Source: Acidobacteriota bacterium | Lineage (GTDB): Bacteria > Acidobacteriota > Terriglobia > Terriglobales > Acidobacteriaceae | DNA length: 6,136 nt | Direction of reading: 5' to 3' | NCBI GenBank assembly: GCA_021851625.1 | Contig: JAJZCX010000097.1 | Span: 1 to 6,136 of the forward strand | Part shown: positions 6,012-6,136 of the stretch, one piece after another | Position numbering within the stretch: the first letter of the stretch is position 1 | Layout of the letters: each line of letters opens with the position of its first letter | The notes under the pieces: model-generated | Databases searched by the model: none | Told to the model about the DNA's origin: nothing | What the model saw: the letters and a program-made list of their open reading frames with translations, nothing else | Made by a program: the position numbers and the translations under genes

Positions 6012-6136
6012 AGAACCGCCTTGTATTTCTTGGCCAATTCCATCTTGACCTTTTTGAACATCTCCGGGTAGCTGGCTCCGCTGCGTCGCATGTCTTCTTG
6101 ATACGCTTCCAGAATCACACGCACTTCTTCATTGAT
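6008..6136 (-). CDS. DUF507 family protein, C-terminal part (cut by window edge)
   Basis: An open frame enters from the right edge and ends with TGA at 6010-6008, giving 42 residues that begin INEEVRVILEAYQEDM and end KKYKAVL. The pattern of a NEEVR-type segment, then a Y-x-x-M-F-K-K-V-K segment and a short basic end resembles the C-terminal half of DUF507 proteins, so this is probably the first member of a tandem DUF507 pair. The stop overlaps the GTG start of the next gene. The start and upstream control lie outside the window. Assignment rests on a short fragment. Confidence 0.7.
   Translation of the reverse strand: MNEEVRVILEAYQEDMRRSGASYPEMFKKVKMELAKKYKAVL

Overview
The window looks like an ordinary chromosomal stretch of a moderately GC-rich bacterium. 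Three things suggest a soil-type Acidobacteriota: a tandem DUF507 pair, the sequence style of the KDG kinase and aldolase, and an ExuT-like transporter beside an enolase-superfamily ManD. This assignment is inference from family resemblance, not a phylogenetic test.

Layout from left to right. Positions 15-89 (minus) hold a tRNA-Glu(CTC) gene with an encoded CCA end and its own recognisable promoter. Divergent from it, on the plus strand, is a tight three-gene run: an MFS hexuronate-type transporter (150-1460), a PfkB-family 2-keto-3-deoxygluconate kinase (1497-2606) and a KDPG aldolase (2643-3290), with 36-base gaps between them. After a 198-base spacer comes arsM, an As(III) S-adenosylmethionine methyltransferase (3489-4397, plus), which has a near-consensus sigma-70 promoter and a ribosome binding site of its own. 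Converging on it from the right, on the minus strand, are the 3' part of one DUF507 gene (6008-6136, cut by the window edge), a second complete DUF507 gene (5736-6011) that overlaps it by four bases, and a D-mannonate dehydratase of the ManD type (4483-5691). No stretch longer than 300 bases lacks a gene.

Four of the genes form one pathway. The transporter would bring in a hexuronate or related sugar acid. ManD dehydrates D-mannonate to 2-keto-3-deoxygluconate (KDG), the kinase makes KDPG, and the aldolase splits KDPG to pyruvate and glyceraldehyde 3-phosphate. The upstream steps (uronate isomerase UxaC and fructuronate reductase UxuB) are not in the window. arsM is the odd gene out: it sits between the two halves of the pathway, is visibly less GC-rich, and brings its own promoter with repeated CGGATATAT boxes that could be a repressor site. 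This fits an acquired arsenic-detoxification gene. I see no CRISPR array, transposase, integrase or toxin-antitoxin pair, and no convincing new biological system. The most interesting signals are the arsM control region and the isolated placement of arsM.
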